From the NCBI GenBank assembly GCA_013339765.2, contig CM023457.1:28478909-28542908 (forward strand): DNA of 64,000 nucleotides, in the 5' to 3' direction. Positions 34,151 through 44,229 of this stretch are shown here, piece by piece. This DNA is from Haemaphysalis longicornis (taxonomy: Eukaryota; Arthropoda; Arachnida; Ixodida; Ixodidae). Every line of letters starts with the position of its first letter. The first letter of the stretch is position 1. The notes under the pieces were generated by a model. That model did not search any database, was not told where the DNA came from, and saw nothing but the letters and a program-made list of their open reading frames with translations. A program made the position numbers and the translations under genes.

Positions 34151-34795
34151 CGGGTGTACTATTTACAAATCTAACAACTGTACAGCGGCCACACGTTATC
34201 TACGTCGAGTAGATAAGTCGGCGCACATCGAGGGACATTAATGAGACACTCGATACGTATGTCTATCCTTTCGGGCTATCATGGCTCCGGCGCAATACAC
34301 TCCCCGCCCACATTGCGGGGAGTAGTGCCTGTCACGTAACATTCGTCCCATGGCCATTGCCATTACTGGCAATGATGCGCCAGAGCAATTTCTTCAACAG
34401 AAAAAAGATCTACGTAGCGCCACACGTGCTCTAATTCACCGTGTGGAACGGACCTCCCCAGTAGGCTCGCTCGCTGGAAGGAGGCCTCCCTGCGAAGACC
34501 GTGTTGGTGTAGCCGTGGCCACCCCGTTATCATGCCCCGTTCACCGAGAACTTCCCCTTCTGTACTGCTTTCGCCGAAGAAGCGGATACAGAACACCTGC
34601 TGGGAACGTGTCCTCCATTATAAGAGGAGATACTGCTACATATTCGAGGCACAGGCCTCCACTAAGTTAGATAACCTGACCTCCATTGGTGGATATGGGG
34701 ACTCCATCGCCACTCCCTTCTTGCGTTCCTCCACAAGACGGGAGCTGACATCAACTTGTAATGTAGGCGTTTTGCTATAAGTTATACTATCACCA
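34151..34795. other. No gene recognised; one short hairpin
   Basis: ACTCCCCGC (34299-34307) pairs perfectly with GCGGGGAGT (34315-34323) across a 7-base loop. No T-run follows. The reading frames at 34.35-34.82 kb lack motifs. Confidence 0.5.
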
Positions 34796-34799
34796 CAAA

Positions 34800-35301
34800 A
34801 AAGGGAAAAAGAGGCTCTGTCCAATTACCACACCTCCATGTTTACATTGAGCTCGCAAAAACGCAGTCATAATTCGAATTTGCGTCGTTTCTCTCGGTGA
34901 ATATAATGATGACCGTTTATAGCGACATCGCGGCCGGATGGCCAAAAACACGTTGTCGCCGAACGCAATCACGTAAACAGTGAGACCATCTATTAGTGCA
35001 CGACGCCCTGTTACGTATGGTCCATCAAAACTCAGTATTGAAACTTACCTGGGCGGGATTGTCTTCTGATTGAGGTTTGAGTAAACAAGCGGAGGTCAGG
35101 GCGGTGAAACAAACGTACACCAAAATAATTGCACGTAGTGCGTGTTGCCAATCATAGCCGTGTTTTGGGTTCCGTTTTGACGACCCCCTGAAGGACACAG
35201 GGCAGGATGCATGATTGCATCATGCATGATGCATGCGAGTCAAGCTGATCGTAATGTGGAAGACAGAATTGGTTGTTCGTGGCTCACTCAAGCAATTTCT
35301 T
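34800..35301 (+). repeat. Segmental duplication, arm A, block 1
   Basis: Collinear with 54700-55150. Shared stretches include AATTTGCGT-GTTTCTCTCG, GACATCGCGG, TTACCTGG-GGGATTGTC-TCTGATTGAG and TTTTGGGTTC-GTTTTGACGACCCC. Identity is moderate with many indels, so the duplication is old. Neither copy reads through as protein. Confidence 0.8.
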
Positions 35302-36273
35302 CCTAACCGTTTACGAGAAAGAGTAGCGTGTTACAGACGAAGGGTTTGTAATTCAGTTTGGCGCAATTTCACGTTATTTTCTGATTGCGGCATTTAAAAG
35401 TGCCTATAAAACCTTGCTAAACGAGATAATACAAACAGAAGGCCTTCGCAGGCCTGCCAGGTATACAGAGTAAAAAAATTATGATGAAGAATTTGATTTT
35501 TCAAGCCATATAAATTAAAACATTACACAGGTAGTCATAAAACCCATTACTGCGGTTATTTGGGGTCATTTTGTCTTGATGCAAAAGGCTTGTAACTGGG
35601 CTTTTATCTCATCTTGTACTAAAATATTTCCGGGAGTCAATATTGCCAAGTCTTACCGTTAATTATTATTGCCTTTGTTTCAGAATTTTCATTTTATGTT
35701 CTGGTATTATTCTCAGTTTTCTTGCTTTGAGATAACATACATATACGCTAAAGTTGTTTCCTGCGTTTTTTCTGATAGGGCAACCCCGTACCTTGTGCAG
35801 ATTGTTACTGCAGTTGTGACTGCAGGCGGGTGACATTTATATATACTGTTTTTGTATAGAAAAATTATTGAAAGTTCAAGGCAAACAGGCCGTGCCCAGT
35901 AATGTTCTGCGGCGTGTGGTAGCTCGTGGAAAAGTGTGCCGCCATTTCGAAGACATTTTTGACCCATTGCCTGTTATAACTACAACTTCCTTGCTGCTGC
36001 CATTGCATATACCAACGTTTTCGTAAATTAACAGCGCCCTCTTTTTTAAAATTGTGCTGTTATAGCTCAGTATACTTACATCTTACCATATTTAGCTCCT
36101 TTTGTAGCCATTCTTCCGCTACGTATTTCCCTAGGTTGCCTTGATGATCTTTTTAGTAAACTAATGCTGTTCTAACACGATTTCATTCTTCCTCCAAATT
36201 GTCCTTTTTATAGTTATAGATAGGTTGCGTTTATAAGATTTGCTTATTGCCTTTAGTATTAACAGGGTGTCTG
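35302..36273 (+). repeat. 972-bp tandem duplication, unit 1 (segmental duplication block 2)
   Basis: Begins CCTAACCGTTTACGAGAAAG and ends AACAGGGTGTCTG. Unit 2 follows immediately with only scattered substitutions and one single-base indel in an A-run. The unit also matches arm B at about 55150-55250 and 55985-56720 with much lower identity. On the minus strand both units keep the same 84-codon frame, which simply reflects their recent origin. Confidence 0.95.
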
Positions 36274-37246
36274 CCTAACCGTTTACGAGAAAGAGTAGCG
36301 TGTTACAGACGAAGGGTTTGTAATTCAGTTTGGCGCAATTTCACGTTATTTTCTGATTGCGGCATTTAAAAGTGCCTATAAAACCTTGCTAAACGAGATA
36401 ATACAAACAGAAGGCCTTCGCAGGCCTGCCAGGTATACAGAGTAAAAAAATTATGATGAAGAATTTGATTTTTCAAGCCATATAAATTAAAACATTACAC
36501 AGGTAGCCATAAAACCCATTACTGCGGTCATTTGGGGTCATTTTGTCTTGATGCAAAAGGCTTGTAACTGGGCTTTTATCTCATCTTGTACTAAAATATT
36601 TCCGGGAGTCAATATTGCCAAGTCTTACCGTTAATTATTATTGCCTTTGTTTCAGAATTTTCATTTTATGTTCTGGTATTATTCTCAGTTTTCTTGCTTT
36701 GAGATAACATACATATACGCTAAAGTTGTTTCCTGCGTTTTTTCTGATAGGGCAACCCCGTACCTTGTGCAGATTGTTACTGCAGTTGTGACTGCAGGCG
36801 GGTGACATTTATATATACTGTTTTTGTATAGAAAAATTATTGAAAGTTCAAGGCAAACAGGCCGTGCCCAGTAATGTTCTGCGGCGAGTGGTATCTCGTG
36901 GAAAAGTGTGCGGCCATTTCGAAGACATTTTTGACCCATTGCCTGTTTTAACTACAACTTCCTTGCTGCTGCCATTGCATATATCAACGTTTTCGTAAAT
37001 TAACAGCGCCCTCTTTTTTAAAAATTGTGCTGTTATAGCTCAGTATACTTACATCTTACCATATTTAGCTCCTTTTGTAGCCATTCTTCCGCTACGTATT
37101 TCCCTACGTTGCCTTGATGATCTTTTTAGTAAACTAATGCTGTTCTAACACGATTTCATTCTTCCTCCAAATTGTCCTTTTTATAGTTATAGTTTGGTTT
37201 CGTTTATAAGATTTGCTCATTGCCTTTAGTATTAACAGGGTGTCTG
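36274..37246 (+). repeat. 972-bp tandem duplication, unit 2
   Basis: Adjacent direct copy of 35302-36273, 973 bp long because of one extra A near 37023. The differences I saw include T/C at about 36508, GTGTGGTAGC versus GAGTGGTATC, and CTAGGTTGCC versus CTACGTTGCC. The break points carry no obvious transposon ends, so unequal exchange or replication slippage over a short match is likely. Confidence 0.95.
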
Positions 37247-38410
37247 TAAACAATTGTACGGTTTGTCTCTTATCGCTGCTTCGCAGATACGAGAATATAA
37301 TTCTTTTTATTGCGGAAGTTTGTTATTAAAGGGGCCATGCAGACAAACCACAAGTTTGGTTCATTCAAAAGATTCCCGCGTTAAAATCCTACCGAGCCTA
37401 CTTTTAACGTAAACTTCGCTCAAATAAGCTGCATAATTAGGAAAAAGAGAATGGCCATGCGACCCAGTAGCCCATTTCCCGCAACAGAACCTATGATGAC
37501 ATACGGGCAGGTCTGCGATTGGCTGAGGGCGGCAATGGCAAACGCAAATTACCAGGGTTTATACGTTTGCCGAAAAAGCTATTTGCGCTTACATTTAGGG
37601 CACACCCTTTTTAGAGCAGTAAGAATGGTGGGGCAAGCAGCGGAAGTTACGAAAGTACACGTACTGGCGGATTGGTGTTTTACGTGACCATATTTGTGAG
37701 CGAACACCATGTTTCACGAAAGGATTACTTTCCACATTAACAAAAGCAAGCCAGGTACAAATACGGTCAAAAACAAAGGCATAAAACGGCCCGCCGTGGT
37801 ATGGAGGCGAAATGTACGTTGACTAACGGTAAACAAGGCTCCCCAGCACATATGACGTCATTGTAGACGTCACGAAAAGACACGATTTGCAGGGAGAATC
37901 AAAATTCTAACTCAAACTGATTAATTCGTCAGTGAATAAAGCATCGCTTGCTTCAGGACACGCGCTGGGGGCAGTACAAAACACGAAATTGTTCGAATAA
38001 AACAAACTTCTATTTTTTGCATGGCCCCTTTACCCACAAGCAAAAAGTATATGTCTTCCAGAAGAAATCAGAGCAGGGAGCCAAGATCAGGACCTTGTAT
38101 CCACGCCATGAAATCAGGCGGAATCCCTGGGAGCATGCCGCTGGAGGCGATATGCAAAAGGCGTCGGGTTCCCATGACAGGGCATCTCCACACCAAGTAC
38201 TCCGCTGTAGCCTGCTCAACAGAAGCTGGGTAGATGGGGAACGATGGGTTAAACGGGGCATGGTACTGAGGTGGACAGGTCCTCGTCACAGCCAGCGTGA
38301 AATGGACCCCCCCCCCCCCCCTTGCCGAAGAAGTCGGAGCATGACCTCGTCTCGTGCGGGATAACGCGCAAGGGAGGTCCGTAAAGCGTGGGGGGAGGGA
38401 AAGGGGGGCA
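37247..38410. other. Arm A-specific sequence; no gene recognised
   Basis: This interval has no counterpart between the matching blocks of arm B, so it was inserted here or deleted there. A C-run lies at 38306-38322. The 78-codon frame at 37451 and the 138-codon frame at 37948 show no recognisable motif. Confidence 0.45.
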
Positions 38411-38506
38411 CGCGGTGCGCCGTACCACATATCGCCGTACCACAATTATCCACATATCGGACTATTTTCTGATCCCTTTGGAGTTCGATATATCCGGTAT
38501 CGACTG
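38411..38506 (-). mobile_element. Tigger/pogo-type terminal fragment
   Basis: Read on the minus strand, the end is CAGTCGATACCGGATATATC followed by GAACTCCAAAGGGATC and GGATAATTG, with TA (38507-38508) just outside. CAGTCGA-type ends with GGATAT-TCGAAC are typical of pogo/Tigger elements. The opposite end was not found, so this is a fragment. It is distinct from the element at 10.1 kb. Confidence 0.5.
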
Positions 38507-38599
38507 TACATACATAAAAATAAGGGTGCACACCGGACTTCCAGGAATCTCTTCGCACTCGTCTTATTTAAGGTTTGCAAGTAAACAAATCTATTCAGA

Positions 38600-38947
38600 C
38601 CGTTAATAGCCCGGGCGAAAAAAAGGCTGAATGGAGCGGTGAGGAGGATGCAGCACTCAGAAAATTTTAATGTGTGTTCTGACACCGATACAACCCCTTT
38701 GGCAATGGCCTGCCATGAATATTTCCCCATAATTTCGCCGACAAGTAACATATTCTACCGGGACGAACCAGACAAACTGCCATGAGAATTATACGCCGAC
38801 GTGGCAACCCAGTAATTAATCGCTTGCAAGACTTCGTGCTACAAAGCCATCCCTTAAATTATGAAGTTCAGTTTCCACCTAAACTCGGCCGCTGTTCGAA
38901 CACATGAACCTTGAGTGACTCAAGGGTACGTCACTATAGGGTAACTA
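38600..38947 (+). repeat. Segmental duplication, arm A, block 3
   Basis: Collinear with about 56900-57218. Shared stretches include CATGAATAT-T-CCCATAATTTCG, GACGAACCAG-ACAA and CTGAA/AACTCGGCCGCTG-TCGAACAC-T-AACCT-G. It ends in the target site of the first SINE. Confidence 0.8.
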
Positions 38948-39186
38948 CCAGCCACGGTGGCTCAGTGGCTAAGGCATTGTGCGGCTGACACCAAGGACGC
39001 GGGTTCGCTTCCCGTCCGCAGCGGCAGCATTTTTGATGGAAGCGAGAAGCCAAGACGCCCGTGTGTTCGAGATTTCGGCGCACCTTAAAGATCACCAGGT
39101 GGTCAGAATCAATCCAGAGCCCTCCACTACGGCGGGCCTCATAAGCTGTGTAGTTTCGGCGCGTTAAACTCCATAATCAATCAATC
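38948..39186 (+). mobile_element. tRNA-derived SINE, full length, with CAAT tail
   Basis: The head begins CCAGCCACGGTGGCTCAGTG. An A box (GGTGGCTCAGTGGCT, about 38956-38970) and a B box (GGGTTCGCTTCCCG, 39001-39014) have RNA polymerase III spacing. The tRNA-unrelated body (TTCGGCGCACCTTAAAGATC, CCCTCCACTACGGCGGGCCT) leads to a CAATCAATCAATCAC tail. The element is flanked by a 15-bp duplication, ACTATAGGGTAACTA (38933-38947) and ACTGTAGGATAACTA (39187-39201). The empty site ACTGTAGGGTAACTA survives in arm B at 57204-57218. Such SINEs are mobilised by LINE machinery, and the body resembles tick SINEs such as Ruka. Confidence 0.85.
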
Positions 39187-39306
39187 ACTGTAGGATAACT
39201 AGTAATTTGTGGTTCAATGTGGGGCACTGATACCAAGAGCCAATCACTCAGCAACCCATTGCTAATGTGTCATTGATCCAGTAGTGAGCGGGCTGACCAG
39301 CAACTT
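39187..39306 (+). repeat. Segmental duplication, arm A, block 4a
   Basis: Collinear with about 57204-57320. Both copies carry GGTAACTAGTAATTT-TGGTT, CAATCACT and AGTAGTGAGCGGGCTGA or close variants. Confidence 0.85.
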
Positions 39307-39319
39307 CTTTTGTACCGAT

Positions 39320-39514
39320 GCGTTGTGCTGCTGAGCACGAGAACGCGGGTTCTATTCCCGGCCGCGGCGGCCGCTTTTCCGAAGGAGGCGAAAAGCAAAA
39401 AGCCCATGTGCACGAGATTTCGGCGCTCGTTATAGATCCAGACGGCCAAAATTAATCCGGAGCCCTCCACTACGGCGCGCCTCATCGCCTGCGTTAAGTC
39501 GGTGCGTTAAACCC

Positions 39515-39556
<42 letters not shown>
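39320..39556 (+). mobile_element. tRNA-derived SINE, 5'-shortened, with (CAAT)n tail
   Basis: Same family as the SINE at 38948. The B box region ACGCGGGTTCTATTCCCGGC and the body (CCGGAGCCCTCCACTACGGC) are clear, and the tail is about ten CAAT units (39517-39556). The A-box half is missing or scrambled. Flanks CTTTTGTACCGAT (39307-39319) and CTTTTTCACCGAT (39557-39569) are a diverged 13-bp target duplication. Arm B has the empty site (TCTAGTACCGATACTTTC near 57330). Confidence 0.8.
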
Positions 39557-39557
<1 letters not shown>

Positions 39558-40200
39558 TTTTTCACCGATACTTTGAAGGCCCACGGACAGGGCAGGTACG
39601 CTAGGAAACCTTCAAGACAATGCACAATCTTACACAATTATACAACACGCTTGTATCCCGTGTTCCACTCGGCCAAGCGGGCAAGGCAAGAGTGAGGAAA
39701 AAAAGCGATCTGCCGCAGGTAGAGAAATAACAGGAATGTGTCGCCACCTGCCGTAGATTAGAAGCACTAAAGAAGGCCGTTCGTGCTCGCGGAAGATTCA
39801 AACAAAAGAATCGCTCGTACGCCATGCCCATTCCGCCACTATGCACCAGTTTCATTTCTCTACAAACCTGAAACAACAGAGAGCTGCGAATGTAAGCAGA
39901 CAAACGAGCAAGAAGTATACTTCAGGTACTTACAGTGGTAATGTCAAATCACCTTGCTATTGTCCGGGTGAATGTTATAATTTTCCTTGTGGGTATTAAA
40001 TTTATTTCAGGCTATGCCATCAAAACCGAATGCGAATATCCATAAGTGGCGCCCTTTCGGTCACCTGCCGGAAATGTGATTGAAGATGCTGGAAATGCAG
40101 GATGACTCAAGATAACGTAACACTGAAGCTGACGCTGCTGAAAAGTGACTGTAGCCGTATTCGTTGTCGTAGGTGTCCGTTAAATGAATGTTACCCAATA
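39557..40200 (+). repeat. Segmental duplication, arm A, block 4b
   Basis: Collinear with about 57330-57900. Shared stretches include CACCGATACTTT-AAGGCC, GGAATGTGTCGCC-CCTGCCGT, GAAACAACAGAGAGCTGCG-A-GTAAGCAG and CAAAACCGAATGC. Matching minus-strand frames (39601-39903 and 57496-57765) reflect shared ancestry: protein identity is lower than nucleotide identity, so they are not called as genes. Confidence 0.8.
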
Positions 40201-40440
40201 CCGTCGCTGTAACAAGGCAAACAAACATATAAATACACTTGGCTTTGTGTACGATTTGTACCCGGGTAGCAAGCGTTGGAGGCAAGTTCTTTAACCTGGT
40301 ACCCTGGCAGTAAGAAAAAAAAGTTAGCATATAGCGAGTGCCGTGGCAGTTGCCCGTGACGGCACGTGAAGAACAACCGCATGCGGCGGAGAGTGCCGAC
40401 TGTGCGGAAGCTGCCACGTGAATTGCAGCCAGTCTGGTTG

Positions 40441-40984
40441 TCAGAGCAACAACCCATTTGTTATTAAGCCAATGACTGTGAGGCGTTCCTCGTCGCGGAG
40501 CTGAACTTGTGGAATCTCTTCAAGGCAGCTTGCTACTGGTGCTGAGAAGCCTTTGTAGAAACGTCCAATGAAGAGTTGATTAGCATTGAATAATTTTTGA
40601 GGAGTGGTATCGCAGGGAGCTCTGGACAGCGTGTCTGCAGTTGCCAGAAGGTTCCCCTGCCAATACCTCACTTGTAACTGGTAACACCTCAACTTTATGC
40701 GCATGCCCTGCATCTTTTGTGGTAGCTGATCGAGGTATTTTTCTGTGAAGAGCTTCAAGGGGTTGATCGTCAGACTCCACCGTGAACAAGAGACCATGCA
40801 CGCAGTGGTCGAACCGCGTTATAGCCCATGTTATCGTCAGTGTCTCCTTTTCTGTCTGGCTGTAGCGGGCTTCTGTTGGAGTTAAAGATATCGAAGCGAA
40901 GGCCCCAGCACGGCGAAAACAGCGGGGTTGACTTTGGAGAAGTACGGTGTCGACACCGTATGAACTCGCATCTGCCGAAACCAC
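40441..40984 (-). pseudogene. Gypsy RNase H remnant
   Basis: Minus frame 40580-40984 reads SADASSYGVDTVLLQSQP, RRAGAFASISLTPTEARYSQ and TEKETLTITWAITRFDHCVHG. The D in SADAS and the E in TEKE correspond to RNase H catalytic acids. Frame 40441-40797 continues with DQLPQKMQGMRIKLRCYQLQ and LLATADTLSRAP, the usual end of the RNase H region. Integrase should follow but does not. Confidence 0.8.
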
Positions 40985-41113
40985 AGTAGATAACGACGGG
41001 TGATATACCGCTATGCAACAGTCTCAGCTGATCATCTCTTTCACCTCCGTACACCCTGTATCTTGATCCATACCCCAGTTACAGCGACCGTTTTTCTTAA
41101 GTAAAGCTCGGAT

Positions 41114-41644
41114 TCACGCCGTCACGCTTGCAAGGTGCGGAAGGAAGCGATCAACGTAATTGAACATACCCTGATCCCTGCGTACTTCGCTGGTATACGT
41201 TGGTGGGGGAAGTCTTTGTGATAGCCTTGGCTTTGTCTGGTTCTGGTGGCACCCCGCTATCGTTGACAACGCCGAGGAAACGGAGAGTCTTGACTCCGAA
41301 CTCACATTTCTTCCTGTTGAGCATGATCCTGGCCTCGTCTAGGCGTTTTATGGAGGCCTCAAGTCTTTTGTCATGTTCCTGACGATCATTCGGAATTCCA
41401 AATTTTCATCAATCATGTTGACGACGCCCGGGAGACCCTCAAAGATTACAGACATCAGGCCCTGGAAGAATTTCAGAGCGTAAGTGATACTGAACGGAAG
41501 GCGTCGATAGCAATACCGACCGAAAGGTGTGATGAAGGTAGTTATCGCTTCACTTTCAGGGCAAAGCTTTATCTGATGGAATCCCGATGTGGCGTCAAAC
41601 TTGTACAAGGCATGTGCGCCCTTCAGCTCAACTCGTAAGTCCAC
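41114..41644 (-). pseudogene. Gypsy reverse transcriptase remnant
   Basis: Minus frame 41348-41644 reads KFDATSGFHQIKLCPESEAI, TTFITPFGRYCYRRLPFSIT and EGLPGVVNMIDENL, the palm/fingers region of Ty3/gypsy reverse transcriptase. The expected YLDD/VMIDD box is present only as VNMIDEN, with the second catalytic aspartate replaced. The next frame (41114-41305) continues into the connection region (FLGVVNDSGVPPEP is readable in another frame). Confidence 0.8.
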
Positions 41645-41932
41645 GGTTAGAAGAACGTAGCGTTCCCGTTGAATGTATTGGTTTAGCTTGGTGAAGTCTA
41701 CACAAATCCTGCAGCCACATGTCGACTGTGGTACAACAACACCGGTGGTTCACGGCGTTGGTTTGTGTACCTAGCGGATGACGCCGTCGCTCTCCGTTTC
41801 GTCGAGTGGAGTTTTAACCACAGGTGAGTAGTGTAATTGGAATCCTCCGTGGGGTGCACAAAGTGAAGGGCTGTGCGTCCGAACCAACGCGGATCTTGTA
41901 CGGTTCAGGAAGTACACCCAACCCTTGAAAGA

Positions 41933-42368
41933 CTAGGGCTGTGAAGGAACAATCCTAGAAGATGTCGCACCGACGAATTTCGCGACACCCGGGTCTTCCA
42001 TGGCGGGAAGCCCAAGTAGCGGAGTGTTCTGACCTCCCATGACGTAATGTCGTTGAGTGGACGACTTGTCTTTCAAGTTTAGGCTCGCGGAAAATGTCGC
42101 GAGCACTGGCAGGCGCTGGTTACTTGGACCGGAGAGCTCCGCTTCTGCTAGATGAAGAACTTTGGAAACGGCAGGAAAAGTGGAAGGGACAACTGTCACT
42201 TCGGCACCAGAATCTCTTGAATTTGGCGGCTATGCCGTTCATGCGCACGATGGCGTACCTTGCACATCGCGTGCCGATCGCGTGGAGTCTCACGGAGCGT
42301 ATCTTGGCTTTTTCTTTATTTCTTGGGCAGCATATGTGAAGTGACCCTGCCTCTTGCAGTAGTAGCAC
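41933..42368 (-). pseudogene. Gypsy nucleocapsid/protease remnant
   Basis: The aspartic protease active-site block DSGAEVTVVPSTF is readable in minus frame 41933-42199, followed by QRLPVLATFSASL, YVMGGQNTPLLGLPAMEDPG and GVAKFVGA. The first block is the catalytic DSGA loop and LLGLPA matches the ILG-type block near the end of retropepsins. Upstream, a decayed Cys-rich knuckle-like stretch lies near 42340. Confidence 0.75.
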
Positions 42369-42640
42369 GTGGCCCTACGCGCCGGATCCTTCTGTCGAGG
42401 CTGAACCTGGAAACCGCAATATTCGCAGCTCTCAGAAAACCGGCGTTCCTGGTGTGGCGCGATTGGAAAGGAAGGTGCACAGCAGCTATGCTTGCCCTTC
42501 TTAGCTGCTTAGATATTCAGGTTTTGTAATGCGTCAACTGACCGTGCAGCACGTTCCTTCTGGGCTTTCTCGTACAAGCGAGTCTGATATAGCGCATCTT
42601 CTGCTGTCAGCTTCATGTTGTAGAAATGCTAGCCTCAAAG

Positions 42641-43163
42641 TTATCGTCTAACAGGCAAACAACAAATCTGCCTCGAACCAAGCAGCTTTCCACCTGAGTT
42701 GCTGTAGCTACACCGCTTGACCAGGTTCTGATGCTTCACGTAGAAAGCGTCGACTGACTCACCAAGCTGCTCCTTTCGATGGTGGAAGCGTCTAATCTCG
42801 TAGACATCATTGACGGAATGAACGAAATGACGGGTCGATGTCTGCTTGACTGCGGCGAAGGGTTGTGACTCCGGTACCAATAGCCCTAGCGAAGCAAGCG
42901 AGGTCCGCGGCTGCGGTCCCATAACGTAGACTAACGTTAGAACTTTCTTCACCGCCCGCCGAGTCGAGGCCAGACGCGAAGACAATCTTGCAATGTAACG
43001 ATCCACGTAAGCCATTCTCCCGAATTTCTGATGACAAAAGCGGCCGGCGATTGCAGTCCCGAGGCGCCGAAACGGATGATTGGAACATGCGGGCCGCTAC
43101 GCATGGCTGATCACTTCTGACGCGATGTTCGGAGCCGACGATAGAGAGAGAGAGAGAGCCCAC
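42641..43163 (-). pseudogene. Gypsy gag remnant
   Basis: Two overlapping frames (42807-43163 and 42641-43015) together cover a capsid-like region. Its conserved block is ESQPFAAVKQ...HFVHSVNDVYEIRRFHHRKE, followed by GESVDAFYVKHQNLVKRCSY, the pattern of Ty3/gypsy capsid proteins in which the last part forms the capsid C-terminal domain. The N-terminal side is frameshifted, and the sequence after RCSY is unreadable for about 250 bp. Confidence 0.75.
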
Positions 43164-43474
43164 GAGAGAGCCCGGAAGATGGTGCAGAGAGCTCTACGTT
43201 CACGCTGACGTCAATTTTACCATCTAAGCAAGCCACCAGCCTGTCGTTGCTGCAAAATAATCTAAGGCTACCTTTCACCACCACCTACCCCGCTTCCCAC
43301 CTAGTTCAATTAAGATTAGTCGCGCCGCATTCAGCTAGTCAGAACCTACGGAGAATCGGGGCTCGCGGGGCAGAATGGGACAAAAGACGCTACAAACACT
43401 GCACAGATCATACCCTGTTGCAATATTTGCCATGCACGCGCTTATAGGTTTTATTCGCGACACTTATGCGTGTC

Positions 43475-43581
<107 letters not shown>

Positions 43582-43619
43582 CACCAGTTTAAGACAAACC
43601 ACCTGGAAGAAGCTTGTAG

Positions 43620-43895
43620 TTTATGTCACACGGCTTAATCAACTAGTTTGATGTCACGGAGCTCTGTTAACATGAAGCGAACTATACCAGATTTCTAATA
43701 TAGCATATTGGCATCCGTAGTCTTTTAGCATCGAAGACAGGTCGAGGACATCGAAAACCGGTCAAAGACAAATTGATTAATGGGCATCTTCTTCATTTGT
43801 ATATATGTTATTCTGGGCACTCACATTCCACGTTACTTCGAAATGGCAGCTAACCTTCGTACACGCTTACCAGGCCTAATCTTCAGGTAACGAAA
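43620..43895 (+). repeat. Segmental duplication, arm A, block 5
   Basis: Collinear with about 58035-58310. Shared stretches include AACTAGTTTGATGTCACGGA (arm B AACTAGTTGGATGCCATGGA), AGCATCGAAGACAGGTCGAG and GACATCGAAAACCGGTCAAA. Confidence 0.8.
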
Positions 43896-44182
43896 ATTTC
43901 TGTGGTTTAGCTTTGGTTAACCGTAGTTGATAGCGAAAGCTTCACTGCCCTGCCTAGGCTCATTGTTTAGATGTGGTCAAGGTGTGGTTTTGCAGTGATA
44001 TACAGATATGCTAGCAATGAATACACTGCTTATTCATGACCTTTTCTCGTCTCACGGTGTTGTATAAGCCTCTCCGCTGTACGATCGACCACAGCTGGAT
44101 GTTCATCTTCCTCCATCGCACGCGGCTCTGCGCCGCCCGTGGCCTCCCGGCCTTCCTTCGTGGCGCGCGCTTATCGCTGCGG

Positions 44183-44229
44183 CACGGCCTCCGCGATCGG
44201 CTGCCGGCGGCGCGCCGTTGCTCCGGCCG
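44183..44229 (-). repeat. Inverted repeat arm, partner at 46623-46669
   Basis: The 47-bp stretch CACGGCCTCCGCGATCGGCT... is the near-perfect reverse complement (one mismatch seen) of 46623-46669. Weaker similarity continues on the outer side (TCCCAATCGCCCGG versus TCCCATTCGGCGCG). Confidence 0.85.

Larger units (their letters stand above)
40441..43163 (-). mobile_element. Ty3/gypsy LTR retrotransposon, decayed internal region
   Basis: On the minus strand the order is gag (43163-42641), zinc-knuckle/protease (about 42368-41933), reverse transcriptase (about 41644-41114) and RNase H (40984-40441). This is the gypsy order. Each domain is in its own broken frame. No integrase and no pair of LTRs could be found; the sequence runs into the duplicated host segment near 40.2-40.4 kb. 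The insertion is missing from arm B, so it came after the segmental duplication or was lost there. Confidence 0.8.

Noticed and set aside
35713..35967. 84-codon minus frame with near-identical copy at 36685-36939 as a duplicated gene
   Set aside because: The identity comes from the recent 972-bp tandem duplication. The counterpart in arm B does not keep the frame.
37948..38364. 138-codon plus frame as a gene
   Set aside because: It crosses a 17-base C-run where the frame is arbitrary, and several other frames are open at the same place.
38951..39023. Functional tRNA gene
   Set aside because: A and B boxes are good, but the sequence continues into a SINE body and CAAT tail with target duplications, and the acceptor stem does not close.
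39601..39903. Minus-strand frame with clear counterpart at 57496-57765 (shared CLNLPR, RTAF, ATHS) as a conserved gene
   Set aside because: The two sit in the segmental duplication. By eye the protein identity (about 65%) is lower than the nucleotide identity, as expected for neutral decay, and nothing suggests purifying selection.
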